This document shows positions 32,813-45,010 of a DNA stretch of 64,000 bases, piece by piece (position 1 is the first letter of the stretch; every line of letters begins with the position of its first letter). The stretch spans positions 18,206,520-18,270,519 of the forward strand of contig CM062289.1 of the NCBI GenBank assembly GCA_031216915.1. The letters are read 5' to 3'. The notes under the pieces were generated by a model. The model did not search any database and was not told the DNA's origin. It saw only the letters and a list, made by a program, of their open reading frames with translations. Position numbers and translations under genes: made by a program. Source of the DNA: Pictodentalium vernedei (Eukaryota; Mollusca; Scaphopoda; Dentaliida; Dentaliidae).

Positions 32813-32965
32813 AACTTATTTTGTTGGACAAGTCTATCTTTGAATGACCAAGACATTTGTTGGAATTTTGTTTTGCTAAAGAAATGCCGTTATGTAGATG
32901 TGTAACATGAATGATTCTGTTAATTGTGATAACGTTAAAGGCCCGATAAAATCAAGTTTGAAAAT

Positions 32966-33320
32966 CATTGGAGATTCAATGTTCTAGCATTGGAGATTCA
33001 ATGTTCTAGCATTGGAGATTCAATACTCTAGCATTGAAGATTCAATGTTCTAGCATTGGAGATTCAATGTTCTAGCATTGGAGATTCAATGTTCTAGCAT
33101 TGGAGATTCAATGTTCTAGCATTGGAGGTTCAATGTTCTAGCATTGGAGGTTCAATGTTCTAGCATTGGAGGTTCAATGTTCTGGCATTGGAGATTCAAT
33201 GTTCTGGCATTGGAGGTTCAATGTTCTAGCATTGGAGGTTCAATGTTCTAGCATTGGAGGTTCAATGTTCTAGCATTGGAGATTCAATGTTCTAGCATTG
33301 GAGATTCAACGTTCTTGCAT
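32966..33320. repeat. 22-bp minisatellite, about 16 copies
   Basis: Head-to-tail copies of CATTGGAGATTCAATGTTCTAG with few substitutions (GAGG for GAGA, TCTGG for TCTAG). Each unit holds the small inverted pair ATTG / CAAT. No spacers, so it is not a CRISPR array. Confidence 0.95.
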
Positions 33321-33608
33321 TTCATTTTCATCATGTGAGACTCAACAGTGCTGTTGGCAGATTTGGTTGAAACAGGGTGCTTACACTTGGCAGGAAAAAA
33401 TTTCCATATTTTTTTCAAGACATGTCAGCCCATTTTCCATACACGCTCAAGTACCTTAAATGGAAAAAATGTGACTGCAAGAAGATCGTTACGAAAAGTC
33501 AGCAACACCATGGCACCAATTTTGTTTTTTGAAGAACATCTGGAAAAATATTATACTCATGTGGTTCAACAAAGTTGATTCTTCAATTTGACAAAGTCTA
33601 TTACAGTA

Positions 33609-33815
33609 CAGTCACCGTGGACTGGTCATAATCCATGCGCGAACAGTGATGCCCATGCATGCATTTACCATGTAATAAAAATCCTCATTGACCCGGTGCT
33701 TCATTAATTAAACTTTTGATGATTATTCCTATAATTAGTGTTTGGAATGTAAAATTATTGCGTCCGTGGAAATATAACACACCTGTGGAAAGTGACTAGT
33801 CCATGGCGGCCGAAA
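33609..33815. mobile_element. N-family MITE, copy 2
   Basis: CAGTCACCGTGGACTGGTCAT at the left, GACTAGTCCATGGCGGCC at the right; the right terminus is lost. Confidence 0.7.
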
Positions 33816-33999
33816 TGTAAATTACTAAAGAGTTTCATGGTGTTTTTTTCTTCTTTTTTCTATATCAAATAATTTAACTCTCTGTACACTGATGTTAAAA
33901 TACTGAAATTTCAATCAGAAATTTTTTTTCGTAATAATGCATCAAGTAATTTAATTAACACACTCTTATCTGACAGAATCCTCAGCTATCTACTGGTAA

Positions 34000-34632
34000 A
34001 ACTAGAGATGGTCTGTAGTCCAGTATACCCCCACCGTGGCATACTGCCTAGTGTGGGTGACTGAAAAGGGGCATTCAATTTTTCTGAGTAAAAAAAAATC
34101 CAATACGGCCATCTTGAATTCGATTGGAAAAACAATTTTGTCATGCACTGCTTCTCATTGTGTCGATCATTTTTGTGAAGTTTCCGAAAAATGTGACTAA
34201 AACTGTGGAAGTAGTGTTCGCCCCACAAGTATTTTGCAAAATCCAATATGGCCGCCAGTTGGCCATCTTAAATCTGATCAGGAAAAAATTTATGTCACGC
34301 ACTGTTCCTCATCATGTCGATCAACTGATATTGAGTTTCATGAAAATGCAGCAAAAACTGTAAAAGTAGTTCGCTCCACAAGTATTTTGCAAAATCTAAT
34401 ATGGCTGCCAGCTAGCCATCTTGAATCCAATCAAGAAAAAGATTATGTCACGCACTGCTCCTCATCATGTTGATAATTTTTGTGAAGTTTCATGAAAATG
34501 CGGCTAAAACTGTGGAAGTAGTTCGCTCCACATGTTTACATGTGCAACGGACTGGCGACGACGATGACGACGACAGACGGACAAGTTGACTCCTATATAA
34601 CCCCCCTAAATTTCGTTATGTGGGGGTATAAT
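34000..34632. repeat. Array X5 (unit about 154 bp) within a V-type element, inside a U copy
   Basis: GTCACGCACTGCTCCTCATC recurs near 34139, 34294 and 34447. The left end has CCAGTATACCCCCACCG and the right end TATGTGGGGGTATAATA, as in the V element at 22.9 kb. U-like sequence lies on either side. Confidence 0.6.
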
Positions 34633-34976
34633 AAAATTGAATTGATTAAATTCCTAGCTACATTAAAGGAAAAATTGCAGGTTAAAATTTTTATATTTCC
34701 ACATTAGGGAGTAGGCTAAGTTTGTTCAAAATAGATGTGTCAGTACGATACGTATGCCCCCCTGAGGTAGCATGATTAAGTACTGGCTTTACACACCTGG
34801 AACCATATACCACAAATAAGCCAATTTTCCGAATGTTTTACAAAAAAAAAAGTTCGGAAAACTGATTCTCTTGAATTTTGTCATCATAAACTAAGTTCAA
34901 TGACAATAACTCCACGAAAAAATCATCCCACCGGGACTAAAACTTGATTTGTAGGTACCCATGACAAAACCATATA

Positions 34977-35397
34977 CAGTGGAGCCCACTTAATTGGATA
35001 TCTCTTAATTGTATATCCCTGTTAATTGAATATAATTTTCAAACACAAAACCATTTACCATACCTTCAGTACAAATTTGATCTGTTAATTGCATATGGGT
35101 TGTAGAGTAAACTCCTGTTAATTGTATATAAATTTTTGTAATAAGTCGAAAAAATTACTGTGACACGCACCAAATTCCCCTTATTTATCAACCTTTTTGG
35201 CCTCACTACATCCAAAAGAGGCATTTATTCTGTTATATCTTGTTTGACAGAGCTCTATCAAACAAGATATAATAGAATAAATGCTCAGTTTACCTCCAGA
35301 ACACAGGAAACTGACCAAATCCCAGTTAATTGTATACTCCTGTTAATTGAATAATTTTCACTTGCAAAATGGATATTCAATTAAGAAGATTCTACTG
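34977..35397. mobile_element. F-family MITE, copy 3
   Basis: TA-flanked; CAGTGGAGCCCACTTAATTG to TTAAGAAGATTCTACTG. Nearly identical in layout to copy 1; the core is shortened to TTTGACAGAGCTCTATCAAA. Confidence 0.85.
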
Positions 35398-35597
35398 TAC
35401 CAGAAATCAACCAATTATCTGAACGTACAGTGGAAAAAAGTCTGGAAGACTGATTTTGTGAGTTCAAGGTCAATACATGTATTGAAATTGAATTAAAATA
35501 AAAGAATAAAAAAAAGTTGAAAAATCAATTCTCCATTTCAGCAACAAATATTCTCAGGTTGGTCATTCAATGACCAGCTGGAACCTCAAACCTTGAA

Positions 35598-35668
35598 TGA
35601 GAGACCACCTGTCTTGAGAGACCACTTTTGCTTGGCAAAAGGGGTGGTCTCTCAAGACAGGTTCTACT
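35598..35668. mobile_element. G-family fragment
   Basis: GAGAGACCACCTGTCTTGAG and GGTGGTCTCTCAAGACAGGT then TCTACTG: one terminal region of a G-MITE. Confidence 0.65.
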
Positions 35669-35801
35669 GTAACTGGAGATGGGCAATAGACTGAAAAACC
35701 AAACCGATACAGAAATCAACAGGATACCAAAAAACCAAACCCAACCAACATTAAATACCTAAACCATCTATATTTTCAAAGTTTCCTGCATTTCCTATTT
35801 A

Positions 35802-36061
35802 CAGTACGTGGAGAGTGGATTGTGTAACTGAATCACCTGCAGAGTGGAGTTATCACCCCAAGCTGTAACTTTCAAATTCTGTACATATTGACAAAAAACA
35901 CAAGCAATGTTTCAGCCAATGGACCTCTGGGTGTAACCCGGAGGTCCATTGGCTGAAACTTTGCTTGTGCTGGTTATGCTTTGCAACAAATTTGCAATTA
36001 TTGCTTGGGTGGAATCTCCACTCTGCGAGTGATTTAGTGATAATACACTCTCCACGTACTG
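35802..36061. mobile_element. C-family MITE, copy 3
   Basis: CAGTACGTGGAGAGTGGATT to ACTCTCCACGTACTG, TA on both sides; core GGACCTCTGGGTGTAACCCG. One of the two copies here with an intact right terminus. Confidence 0.9.
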
Positions 36062-36489
36062 TATAAGACCTTTTTATAAAAGTGACTGATTTTCTCCTTC
36101 AGTTTTGTTAACCAATGAAGGCATGGGTAAACAGCCCAAATTCCCACTAGAGTGAAACCTGTACAGTGAAACCTGTACATGTCTAGTTTTTCAGCAGTGA
36201 TTTCTAAGACAAGCCTTGGCTGCCTCAGCCGGCAGCCAAGACATGACAAGAAATCACTGCTTATGCGATTTGTCTATTGTCAACAGGACCTCCTAATGAT
36301 GCCAAGTTAACCCTTTACCCAACGAATCAGCCACATCCGCCTGCATACTATGAAAATTCAATAGCTGAAAAAGTACCATTTTTCAAAAAAATTCAACAAA
36401 ACCATATCATGTGACCCCTCGTCGAGCTCGTTCCAATGAGGGGTCACATGATATGGTTTTGTTGAAATTTTTTGGAAAATTTTAAAAGT

Positions 36490-36735
36490 TGATATTATTT
36501 ATTATTTATTGGTGTTTAAGGTCACATATTTTTTGCACAATGGCTAATCATGACAATATGAGTATCAACTCAAGACCAGGGGTGAGCGTTAATAAGCCAT
36601 GTTGCCCATTTTAGAGAGGGTTTGCACCACCCAAGCATTGGTGACTGGGTCCTATTTTACCAGTAAAACAGAGTTTGTTTACCGCAGTGAACAGGCATGC
36701 TTCACATCCCGGGGTTCCTGTGGTGAAAAAGTTGT
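36490..36735 (-). mobile_element. E-family element
   Basis: TTATTTATTGGTGTTTAAGGTC tail at the left and CCCGGGGTTCCTGTGGTGAA at the right; inserted in a B-MITE. Confidence 0.75.
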
Positions 36736-36743
36736 AATTTATA

Positions 36744-36976
36744 GTACGTGGAGAGTGGATTGTAACTAAATCACCCGTGGAGTGGAGTTACCACAGAAAG
36801 TATTACTTTCGAATTCTGGACATGTGGACAAAAAACACAAGCAATGTTTCAGCCAATGGGCCTCCGGGTTGGAACTTTGCTTGTGATTATTATGCTTTGT
36901 AACAAATTTGCAATTATTGCTTGGGTGGAATCTCCATTCTGCGGGTGATTTCGTGATAATACACTCTCCACGTACT
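36744..36976. mobile_element. C-family MITE, copy 4, core partly deleted
   Basis: AGTACGTGGAGAGTGGATTG to ACTCTCCACGTACT. The centre jumps from GGGCCTCCGGGTT to GGAACTTTGCTTGTG, so one side of the palindrome is missing. Confidence 0.8.
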
Positions 36977-37374
36977 CTAAAATAATAAATTTTGATATTG
37001 ACTGTGTTGGGTAAAGGGTTAAGGGCATGTGCTCAGAGATCGCCTCAAATAGGCCTTTAAAGGTTAAGTTGTGTTTGGAACAAGTAACAAAATTATTGAA
37101 GGGTATGATTTGAGTTAGCTAAAGAAAGCAAGTGTTGGGCTCACTGACAGTGGCATTCGTGGTGCTGTGGTAGAATGATACAAGAGCAACTTTTTCTATA
37201 TTTTACTGTTGTGAATTTCCCTTTGGTACTGTGAGCATATCTCCGTCAAATCAGATACCAAATACTAAACCGATATCTCAGTTTATCCCCATAAAAATAC
37301 TGAAACCGATGCCAAACACAAAAATCTGATACAGCCCATCTCTATCAATAACTCCACAAAAAAATCCTTGAGTC

Positions 37375-37622
37375 GAAAATAAGCAGTCTGACATTTGCAG
37401 AATGAGGTCCTCAGAGGGTGAATTTGATGATGCTATCCCATACAGTGGGTCAATTTATCCTCTGGGTACCTCTTTCTGTTTAGTTTTGAGACCCTGATTC
37501 AGATTGAGGTTCACAGAGGGTAAACTTAGTGATGCTACCCTGCTATGCAGGTTAGCATCACTAAATTCACCCTCTGAGGACCTCATTTTGCAGATGACAG
37601 TCTACTTATTTTCTGGCTTGTC
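37375..37622. mobile_element. O-family MITE, copy 1
   Basis: Inverted arms AAAATAAGCAGTCTGACATTTG and CAGATGACAGTCTACTTATTTTC, with AGAGGGTGAATTTGATGATG and its near-complement inside. Centre CTACCCTGCTATGCAGGTTAG. Confidence 0.75.
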
Positions 37623-38706
37623 AGAATCAATTTGTAGATACCCATAACAAAGCCAGACCAGAAATGAGCCAATTATTTCATGTATGGTGAAAAAAAAAGT
37701 TCAGAAAACTTATTGCGGAATGACAAGGGTAACACTACATACATCAGCCATTTCATAGCGGGGCATAAAAATTAATTTCCATACTTTTTCAATTCGTGGT
37801 ACTCTGAAGGCTTGACAAGTTTTCCATACTTAAGACTTTTACCAGGCTTTCAAGAATTTCAAAATAACCCAGCTGAAATTCTCTGTGTGCGTTTTGTCAT
37901 CACAGTACTTGTACATTTAATGTGCACAAAAAAAAATACAAGTAAAATTTTGAAGCATTTGTCCCACAACATCATTATTTATACTGCTTTATTAACAATA
38001 ATTTCTGTAAATTCTTGCGTGAACTTGTTACAACAGAAGTAACTTTCATCTATTTTATTCAAAACGGAGGTCTCCTATCTCCTGAGCACCTGTGGGCTTG
38101 AAAGATTATGTACTTCAAGTCAAAATCACCATATGGATTACAACAGTAAAAAGTTAACAATAGTGAATATTCCAAGTGTAGATTTATTCATATTTATTTT
38201 GGCAGCTAATGCACCGAGTCAACTTACTGGAGGTATGCAATACACTGGATAGCCCAAGTGACTACAATAAGGAACGAGGCCTGGCTATTTCCACATGACC
38301 TGTCAAATGCAATAGACAGATCGCTCTAATAATACAGAAAGAATTTCAACTAGAATGCATTGAGTTAAAGAGACGAGATTTATAAAGCTAATATTTATGT
38401 TGAATGACACCACGATTTATTGAACAATGCAATGAAAATATCTATTACCAACAACATAATACCACAGGCCAATATTACTGAAAGAGTAGACTGGGTGCAT
38501 TCATGCATTTATTTTTCTCTTTTACCAAGCTGATGAGGCTGTGTAGACAGCCAGGCTAACTACAGAATTTTTTCTCCACACAAGTGAATTCAGATTTTTT
38601 TTCACAAATTTCCTTTGCACCCACCCAAACAAAACAGAAAATAAGGATATTCATTGAAACCTAAAAGGCCCAGGAAGAAAAAACAAGAGTCCTCTTGACC
38701 AAGATA
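37623..38706. other. Sequence without a recognisable feature
   Basis: Unique-looking AT-rich sequence; no exon defined. Confidence 0.35.
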
Positions 38707-39020
38707 CAGTTAAAACTAGAAGTCCTGCCACGAATAAAGCGCTTATGTACACTTAAATGCGCATTGGAATTGCGCGCAATTGCCATATCGAATGACATGC
38801 AGAGCACGGCAGCTTCTCCTGGTTACTCATAGCAAACACATGCAATGTTTCTGCCAATGGACCTCCGGGTTACCCGGAGGTCCATTGGCTGAAACATTGC
38901 TTGTGCACAGACCATATGTACAGAATTTGATAGCTTTATTTGGGCCCAAACATGCCCATTAACGTGCATATCAACGTGCTATTTGTGCGCATTTCATGAC
39001 AGGACTTCTAGTTTTAACTG
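38707..39020 (+). mobile_element. A-family MITE, copy 2
   Basis: CAGTTAAAACTAGAAGTCCTG at both ends in inverted form, TA-flanked, 314 bp like copy 1, with a symmetric core GGACCTCCGGGTTACCCGG. Confidence 0.9.
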
Positions 39021-39096
39021 TAGCTCTGTCCAGGGCAACTACTTTCAGGGGCAGCCATATACAGGGTAACATTTGATCCCCAATCTCTGATTCTGA

Positions 39097-39280
39097 TAAC
39101 CCTTTACCCAACACGGATAGCAGAAAACATCATCATTTTTTGTCTCAAAAACATAGCTTATGTCCCCTCATTGGAATAAGTTTGTTGAGCTTGTTCAATG
39201 AAGGCTCATTAGCTTTGTTTATTAGACAAAAATTGAAAACATAATAAAATTTGGCAAATACATTGGTGTTACTTTGACCA
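39097..39280. mobile_element. Degenerate B-family MITE
   Basis: ATAACCCTTTACCCAACACG at the left, core GGAATAAGTTTGTTGAGCTTG; the right end is lost. Confidence 0.6.
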
Positions 39281-39289
39281 GGTATTTGA

Positions 39290-39675
39290 GACCTTAACGT
39301 TGATGGATACAGACCTTATTGTGATTGATGGCACACTGTCTATTGACAATACATACTGTTATAAAGTTTTATTAAAAAATATCCAGTGGTAAAGAAATTA
39401 TGGCTCGGACAAACAAAGTGTTGACGTTTTCCTAAGTGTTACCTTTACCATGTCGCCTGTGACCTTGACTTTGATGGATACAGACCTTATTATGATTGAT
39501 GGCACACTGCCTATTGACAATACATACTGTTATAAAGTTTTGTTAAAAAATATCCAGTGGTAAAGAAATTATGGCTCGGACAAACAAAATGTTGACTCTG
39601 GATGACAGACTGATGACGGACGGACAACTCAATATCAGAAAAGCTCTGCTGACTTTGTCAGGGGGAGCTAAAAAG
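39290..39675. repeat. Array X6, two units of about 172 bp
   Basis: TTGATGGATACAGACCTTATT, GGCACACTGCCTATTGACAA and AATTATGGCTCGGACAAAC are each present twice and nearly identical. The right end is ACGGACGGACAACTC and GGGGGAGCTAAAAA. Confidence 0.8.
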
Positions 39676-40316
39676 ATAAAAAAAAGTATGTTTTTTTGTC
39701 ACATGCCAGAAAAAAAAGGGTAGGTAGGAAAAGTGAATTTATTTTAAAAATGAAGATGGGCGGTACACCATAAATGTCATTTTGAATTAGCATCAAGCCA
39801 ATATCGATGCCTGTACCAAAGGAATCTCAAAATAATGAAATTTCGGTATCGAGAAATATTCCAGACATTAGCTAAAAAAATAAAAGGGCCAACAACAGAA
39901 CATTACGCAAAATTCATAAGAGGAGGACTGTATTCCTAAAGGCAATCCCCACTGTCATTTGATGTAAAAAAATGTTGATAGAAAATCCCAGCATTTTTGC
40001 TACCTCAAATAAATGATAGTGAGTTCCTGTGTTACTTGTAAAAGTTGGATAATTCAGCAGCTTTGTCTGAAGTAAAATGAGGATCTGCAGCTGGATAGTA
40101 TATCAAAAATACCATTCGATATTGGTAAAACTTGCAAACTTGTTCAATGAGGCATCATAAGCTATGTTTCTGATGCAAAACTGAAAAAATAATAAAATCT
40201 GGAAAGCCACACCACAAGTCACTGCAGGGGAGCCATCATGGACCGACCTGAGCATTTAAAAATAAGAACCAGACTTGAAGTGTACTTTTGAAATCTAGAA
40301 GCCTGATTTACTTCTC
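39676..40316. other. Sequence with weak repeat resemblance only
   Basis: AGATGGGCGGTACACC near 39756 resembles a Y-family end; CTTGTTCAATGAGGCATCATAAGC near 40140 resembles a B-family arm. No gene seen. Confidence 0.35.
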
Positions 40317-40521
40317 AGCTGGTAGAGTGCTAAATTATTGTCAATTGTCAAAATTTGTTTATCAGTTTTCCCTTGTTACAATTTATGGGAGAGTGACCAT
40401 AGGCAGCCCCCCCCCCCCCCCCCATCTCCTCCTCCGCCCATAGGCACTCTCCCATAAATTGTAACAAGGCAAATCCACAGATAATATAATGTTACTTCAA
40501 AGATAATATGAAGTACATGTA

Positions 40522-41094
40522 TAGGACTGCACGGTATATCGATAAACCGATATATACCGGTATTCAAACCAATATCGATTGAATACCAGTGTAATTACAA
40601 AAATATTGGTTTATCGTCATTATTTATTTACCCACAGTTTCATTTTCAAGATGTCTAAAGTTTTTTAACTGTAGCCCCGAATGAATAATATTATCCCCTT
40701 ATCAAAGAAATCGTCTGCTTGCGTCCTCGTAATATACAAAATCAGCAGTTGAAAAAATAAATTTCAACAAAACTATATCATGTGACCCCCTCATTGGAAC
40801 GAGCTCGTTGAGCTCGTTCCAATGAGGGGTCACATGATATGATTTTGTTGAAATCTTTGGGCAAAGTCGGATAAACTAATTTTGAAAATAATAAATTTTG
40901 ATATCGTCTGCGTTGGGTAAAGGTTTTTCGAACCGCATCATCAAGGCATGCTAATTCGTTCCGACTGTGATGCCTCGAGTCTCGATTGTGGTACTTGTGT
41001 TCATATATCTGAACAGTTGTCGATATACCGGTATACCGCAGTATTTTTTTGAATACCGATACTGGTATTCAGTTTTGAATATCGTGCAGCCCTA
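40522..41094. mobile_element. hAT-type MITE (L) with 8-bp TSD, holding a B-MITE
   Basis: Ends TAGGACTGCACGGTATATCG and TTGAATATCGTGCAGCCCTA are inverted. The 8-bp duplication TACATGTA is at 40514-40521 and 41095-41102 (palindromic, so somewhat less decisive). Subterminal motifs include ACCGATAT and GTATACCG. Confidence 0.85.
40700..40927. mobile_element. B-family MITE, subfamily 2, left end worn
   Basis: Arms AACTATATCATGTGACCCC and GGGTCACATGATATGATTTTG around GGAACGAGCTCGTTGAGCTC; right end GCGTTGGGTAAAGGTTT. Confidence 0.75.
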
Positions 41095-41420
41095 TACATG
41101 TACAGAACATGAAGCTTTTATGTTGCAGCACCTTCACACCAGCATAAAGCCCAAATATGGGCATCAAGTACTCAATCAGTTAACTGTAGTTATATTACTA
41201 TTTGATAATAATCTTGTTTGAAGCTTTCAGCTGTGTAGTACATAGATTTGTTCATTTAATTATATTCGGTTTTTTTGTTGCATAATTAAAGTTGTTTCTG
41301 AAATGATTGAAAAATATTTTTATTGCACAAAAAACATTCATTTTCACAACAGTTCCAAGTCAAGTCTTGGCTGTCTGAGTGTCAGTAATGGAGGAAATGA
41401 GGTCTTACGGTTATGTTATT

Positions 41421-41777
41421 ATTTATTGGTGTTTAAGGTCACATATTTATGCACAATGGCTAATCATGACCGTGACAGTTTTACGGGTAGATGAAGCCAG
41501 AGAGAAGAGAGAACCACCGAGCAACGACGAGCAGCTGCCAGCACCCCAACATCGTAACTCCGCACTGCAGAACAGGCAGGGTTAGATTGGTTGAAGACAT
41601 GCGCACCATCAACGTGCAGTACGCCTTAGTACACAGCATCCTGGGCCCCCAAGTGGGCAATGGGGGTGAAGTGTCTTGCCCAAGGACACAACACGGTAGC
41701 CGCAGGTGGGATTCGAACCGAGGACCTCTCGGCTTGCAGCCTGCACCTCTACCAACCAACTGAGCCACCGCGTCCCC
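41421..41777 (-). mobile_element. tRNA-derived SINE, family D, near full length
   Basis: Tail at the left; B-box complement GGATTCGAACCG and head end TGAGCCACCGCGTCCCC at the right. I could not find a clear TSD. Confidence 0.85.
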
Positions 41778-42496
41778 TATGAGCCAACTAAGAAGCCTAT
41801 ATTTAAGATTCAGGAGCCAGATCAGAATTTTAGGAGTCAAATTCACACTGGCTCCTTACTGGTATCACAGAACTAAATATTTTCCCATAGGCGACCATTA
41901 TAACATTCAGGTGGAAAAAAATATGATCGCGTCACTTTAATTTTGGCATTCAAATATCTCTGTCAAGTATAGCCCTTCAGACAACTTTTTCTGATTTGAA
42001 AACTGGGGGTCATGCAACAAATAAGAGAGAAAAACTGGCACAAAGGGAAGTACTGGTCACATGAACATATTTTTCAGGGAATTCCCTACAAAAACACACA
42101 AAAAGTAAATTGTATTTTTTAGGTCCAAAAGTCATCAAATCACCCTCTTTTTTATCAGGAATATTCAACAATAATGCAAGATGTCAATAGAATGCTTCAA
42201 ACGTTTATTGAAACAATGGATTTTCCCAAGGCTGTTTATTTTTAGAGATTGCATCATTTCCGAGTGCAACATTTTAAGGCGGTTCACTCTAATTTCAATA
42301 TTTAGTTCTGCGATACTTACTAGGTTAGTCCCTGGAAGCCATATTGACTCATTGTAATGAAGTTGATATTTAACTCAAATTAGGCCACACAAAGTAGATC
42401 TTCTGTTTCTCGGGCCATTATTTGCGAAATTGCATGCGGGCGAGCGGTTTTTTATTTTATTTTTTATTTCAGTAAATACTTCTTTGCCATCAAAAG
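41778..42496. other. Sequence without a recognisable feature, 3' flank of the LTR element
   Basis: AT-rich. The last five bases before the LTR, AAAAG, are its target duplication. Confidence 0.4.
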
Positions 42497-44105
42497 TGTC
42501 AGGGAACACCTGAGGCCCCGTAAGGCCTGGGCTGACGTGGGGTTATTTAGTCCCGCTGATGAAGTTGCGGGAAAAATTAGACCAACGTGGAGGGTCGGAA
42601 TCCAAGTGTCGCGAACTCGGCGCAGAGAGCTGAGTTAGACCGACGCCGTGATTCCTTCTCTGCCAAATTGTCCTGAAATAGGTTCGATTTCCGTTAGGTG
42701 TGATTCCTAATCACTTCAGGCTGTATAATGGAAAGAATGATTTAAAGTAACAACGATTCTTTTATTTACACATAAAAATAAATCCGTTTCAATATTTCAA
42801 CAATCAACAATTCAATTCTTTTCACAGAAAATGGGTCACTACGGTTAAATAATTCTAAACAATCATATAGTCATTCTATAGCCCTGTACTGGCACTATAG
42901 TCTACACACTGGAAATGTTACTACCGTGAGCTCGCCATAAGAGCTTCACAAATCTGAAATGTTATTACTGTGAGCTCGCCATAAGAGCTTCACCCGCTTA
43001 GGCTCAAATGTCAACGTCTGCGCGTAACTGTACCTCTGGCTGTCGGAGGGTTCCGACCAGCAATGTTCGTCATCTATAAACCACCGTACTTCTGATTTGG
43101 GTCAGATATTGTCTACTCATACCTTATGCGCCTTTTGAAAGTCCTCCGTGAAAGTCCTATTGAAATATCCACCGTTCCTGGTTGAATTCACGATTCACAA
43201 ATGCCCCTTTTGTGCTAGGGCGAAATTGTCACTCACACCGATCTTCAGTCGGTATTACGATGTTCCGAAAGCAAAATAAACTACTCAGAACGCAATCAGG
43301 CTGACGCTTCAAAGGGTTAATACGCACAATACAATTAACCTACACTTCTGACTATTGCAGGACGATACCTGCTACTCGACAATCTAAACTTTAACGTTCC
43401 ACCTGGGGTGTTCCTTCCCACGAATTCGGCCCCGTAGCCGCCTATCAACGTTAAGCTAAATCAATCATGGAATGCCCTCTCTGGCGATTCCAGCCGTTTC
43501 AGGGTCCTGTGATCGAAGGTACCCTTATGCCAGGAAACAGAGTCCGTCTGTCCTGGACTTCACCAACGCGTGTGTGACCCCAAGTGTGTGTCTAATGCTC
43601 TGCTCTTCCAGGTATATATACTTTTTACCCTAAACTGCCAGGTGGACCGACGCTCATCTGTCCACCTGTCAAAACGGTGGGAGATGACGTATATCGAGGC
43701 AGAATCAATACAAGTCATCTCACGCGTGACTTCACTTGTCGAGAAAACCGATTCGTTCTTGCCATGATTGTTATAACTTATGATGACACGACATTTCTAT
43801 CTTTTAGAATCTCGTTTCTCAATTTACCGTGACGACATCTTGACATCAACCGATTACGTCTCGTAAGACTCCGACTACTGTATAAATTAAACGAGATGAT
43901 TAGACCTTATCTAACATACCGTTTCTCCCCTGGGTCCCTGCGCTAAAGCTGGATATACACCACGTGTGTTTTTTCTATGTCCAGCTTTACAGAGAAGTGA
44001 AATTCACGTGGGTTTTTCGCCTTGATGCGGAATATATTTTGAACTTACAATATCTTTAAATATGAGGCCCCTTGCCCCTATATTTAGGCTGGCTTTGCCC
44101 TGACA
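42497..44105 (-). repeat. 3' LTR
   Basis: Identical to 47804-49412 except for one base by eye (plus-strand G at 43046, A at 48353). Read on the minus strand: TATA-like TATATATACC at 43621-43611 and AATAAA at 42776-42771. An internal direct repeat of about 48 bp (GTGAGCTCGCCATAAGAGCTTC, 42912-42992) is present in both LTRs. Confidence 0.95.
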
Positions 44106-44118
44106 ACTCCCTTCCCGA
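44106..44118 (-). promoter_or_regulatory. Polypurine tract
   Basis: On the minus strand CGGGAAGGGAG followed by T abuts the 3' LTR, in the correct place to prime plus-strand DNA synthesis. Confidence 0.65.
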
Positions 44119-45010
44119 GAGAAACACCCTGTGTATCTCTTAAAACGCAAGGGGCAAAGCCACGCACGCTCGCCTCTCACACCCTTTTACAATCTACCAT
44201 CATGTTCAAGACTACAAAACTGTACCCTAGTGGTCGTGGGGGGTCATGACCGGGCTCATGCGTCGGCCATGTCGATTCCCACGACACACACGCTACCACA
44301 TGCTCCCGTCTTGCGGGTTTACATATGATATGGGGAGTAGCCTTATCCTCAGATTTGCAGCACTCTCTCTCTCTGTAATACTATATATTTACACCTAAAC
44401 ATACACATTTTTATACACGTTCGCCCATTTTGCAAACAGTTCACTTGGCACTCACTCCGACGAGTAACACCGTCCGCGCCTTTGCGTCAGATGGGTTAAT
44501 TCCAACGGAGTGTAACTTCGCCTCCCGTTCCCCTATGTCTTGTGAAGGGGCCAACGACCCCTGCATTATGTTGAGCCTCACCCTCGCAAAGCTCAACCAG
44601 GGGATTAAAATTGTGCCTCACACACTCACACATTCAACACACAAATTTCCCGACCGCGCCTTTGCGACAGACGGGGTGAGTGTGCCTCACACTCACAACA
44701 AACTCTCGTCAATAAAAACAAGCGCGGTTTCCCCCGGGCCTTAACACCGGGTTTGTGCATCCCATACTTACAAAACTCGACACACAGGCTCCCCGTCCAC
44801 GCACACGCGACAGACAGGGCAGTGTATCTCACATTCGCATTCACAACCAACTCTAGTCAGCAGTCAGAGCAATAATAATACTGAAATAAGAAAATTCCTC
44901 CCGGGCCTTAACACCGAGTTTACGAAGCCCATCACCTCACCAACAAAAATATTTGCGACTGGAGCCCCCGTCCCAGACACCAGGCCCACAGCCACCCAAC
45001 TATTGCTTCT
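44119..45010 (-). other. Non-coding 3' internal region of the LTR element
   Basis: No long frame on the element strand. It contains diverged internal repeats: CGCGCCTTTGCG(T/A)CAGA near 44476 and 44657, and CGGGCCTTAACACCG near 44735 and 44901. Pol would normally occupy this position. Confidence 0.7.

Larger units (their letters stand above)
36307..37022. mobile_element. B-family MITE, subfamily 2, interrupted
   Basis: TTAACCCTTTACCCAACGAAT at the left, TGTGTTGGGTAAAGGGTTAA at the right. The right arm is split at about 36485 and resumes near 36980 (AATAATAAATTTTGATATTG). Confidence 0.8.
35683..37336. mobile_element. Y-family element carrying four nested insertions
   Basis: Inverted ends GAGATGGGCAATAG and GATACAGCCCATCTC. 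Subterminal AAACCGATA-like motifs occur at both ends. Between them are a C-MITE (35802-36061) and a B-MITE (36307-37022) that itself holds an E element and a second C-MITE. No clear TSD. Element identity is inferred from the ends and from partial similarity to 17.3 kb. Confidence 0.55.
40317..41179. mobile_element. I-family hairpin MITE, copy 3, interrupted by a hAT MITE
   Basis: CTGGTAGAGTGCTAAATTATTG at the left, GTACTCAATCAGTTAA at the right. Hairpin CCTTGTTACAATTTATGGGAG at 40372-40467; its apex holds a 17-C run and CTCCTCCTCCGCC instead of the usual short loop. Confidence 0.7.

Noticed and set aside
32966..33320. CRISPR array
   Set aside because: Units are contiguous with no unique spacers, in a eukaryotic intron.
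43570..43767. Conserved 65-codon gene duplicated at 48877
   Set aside because: Identity is explained by the two LTRs; no coding signature.
44119..45010. Remnant of reverse transcriptase or integrase
   Set aside because: No recognisable motif or open frame on the element strand; the region is made of diverged short repeats.
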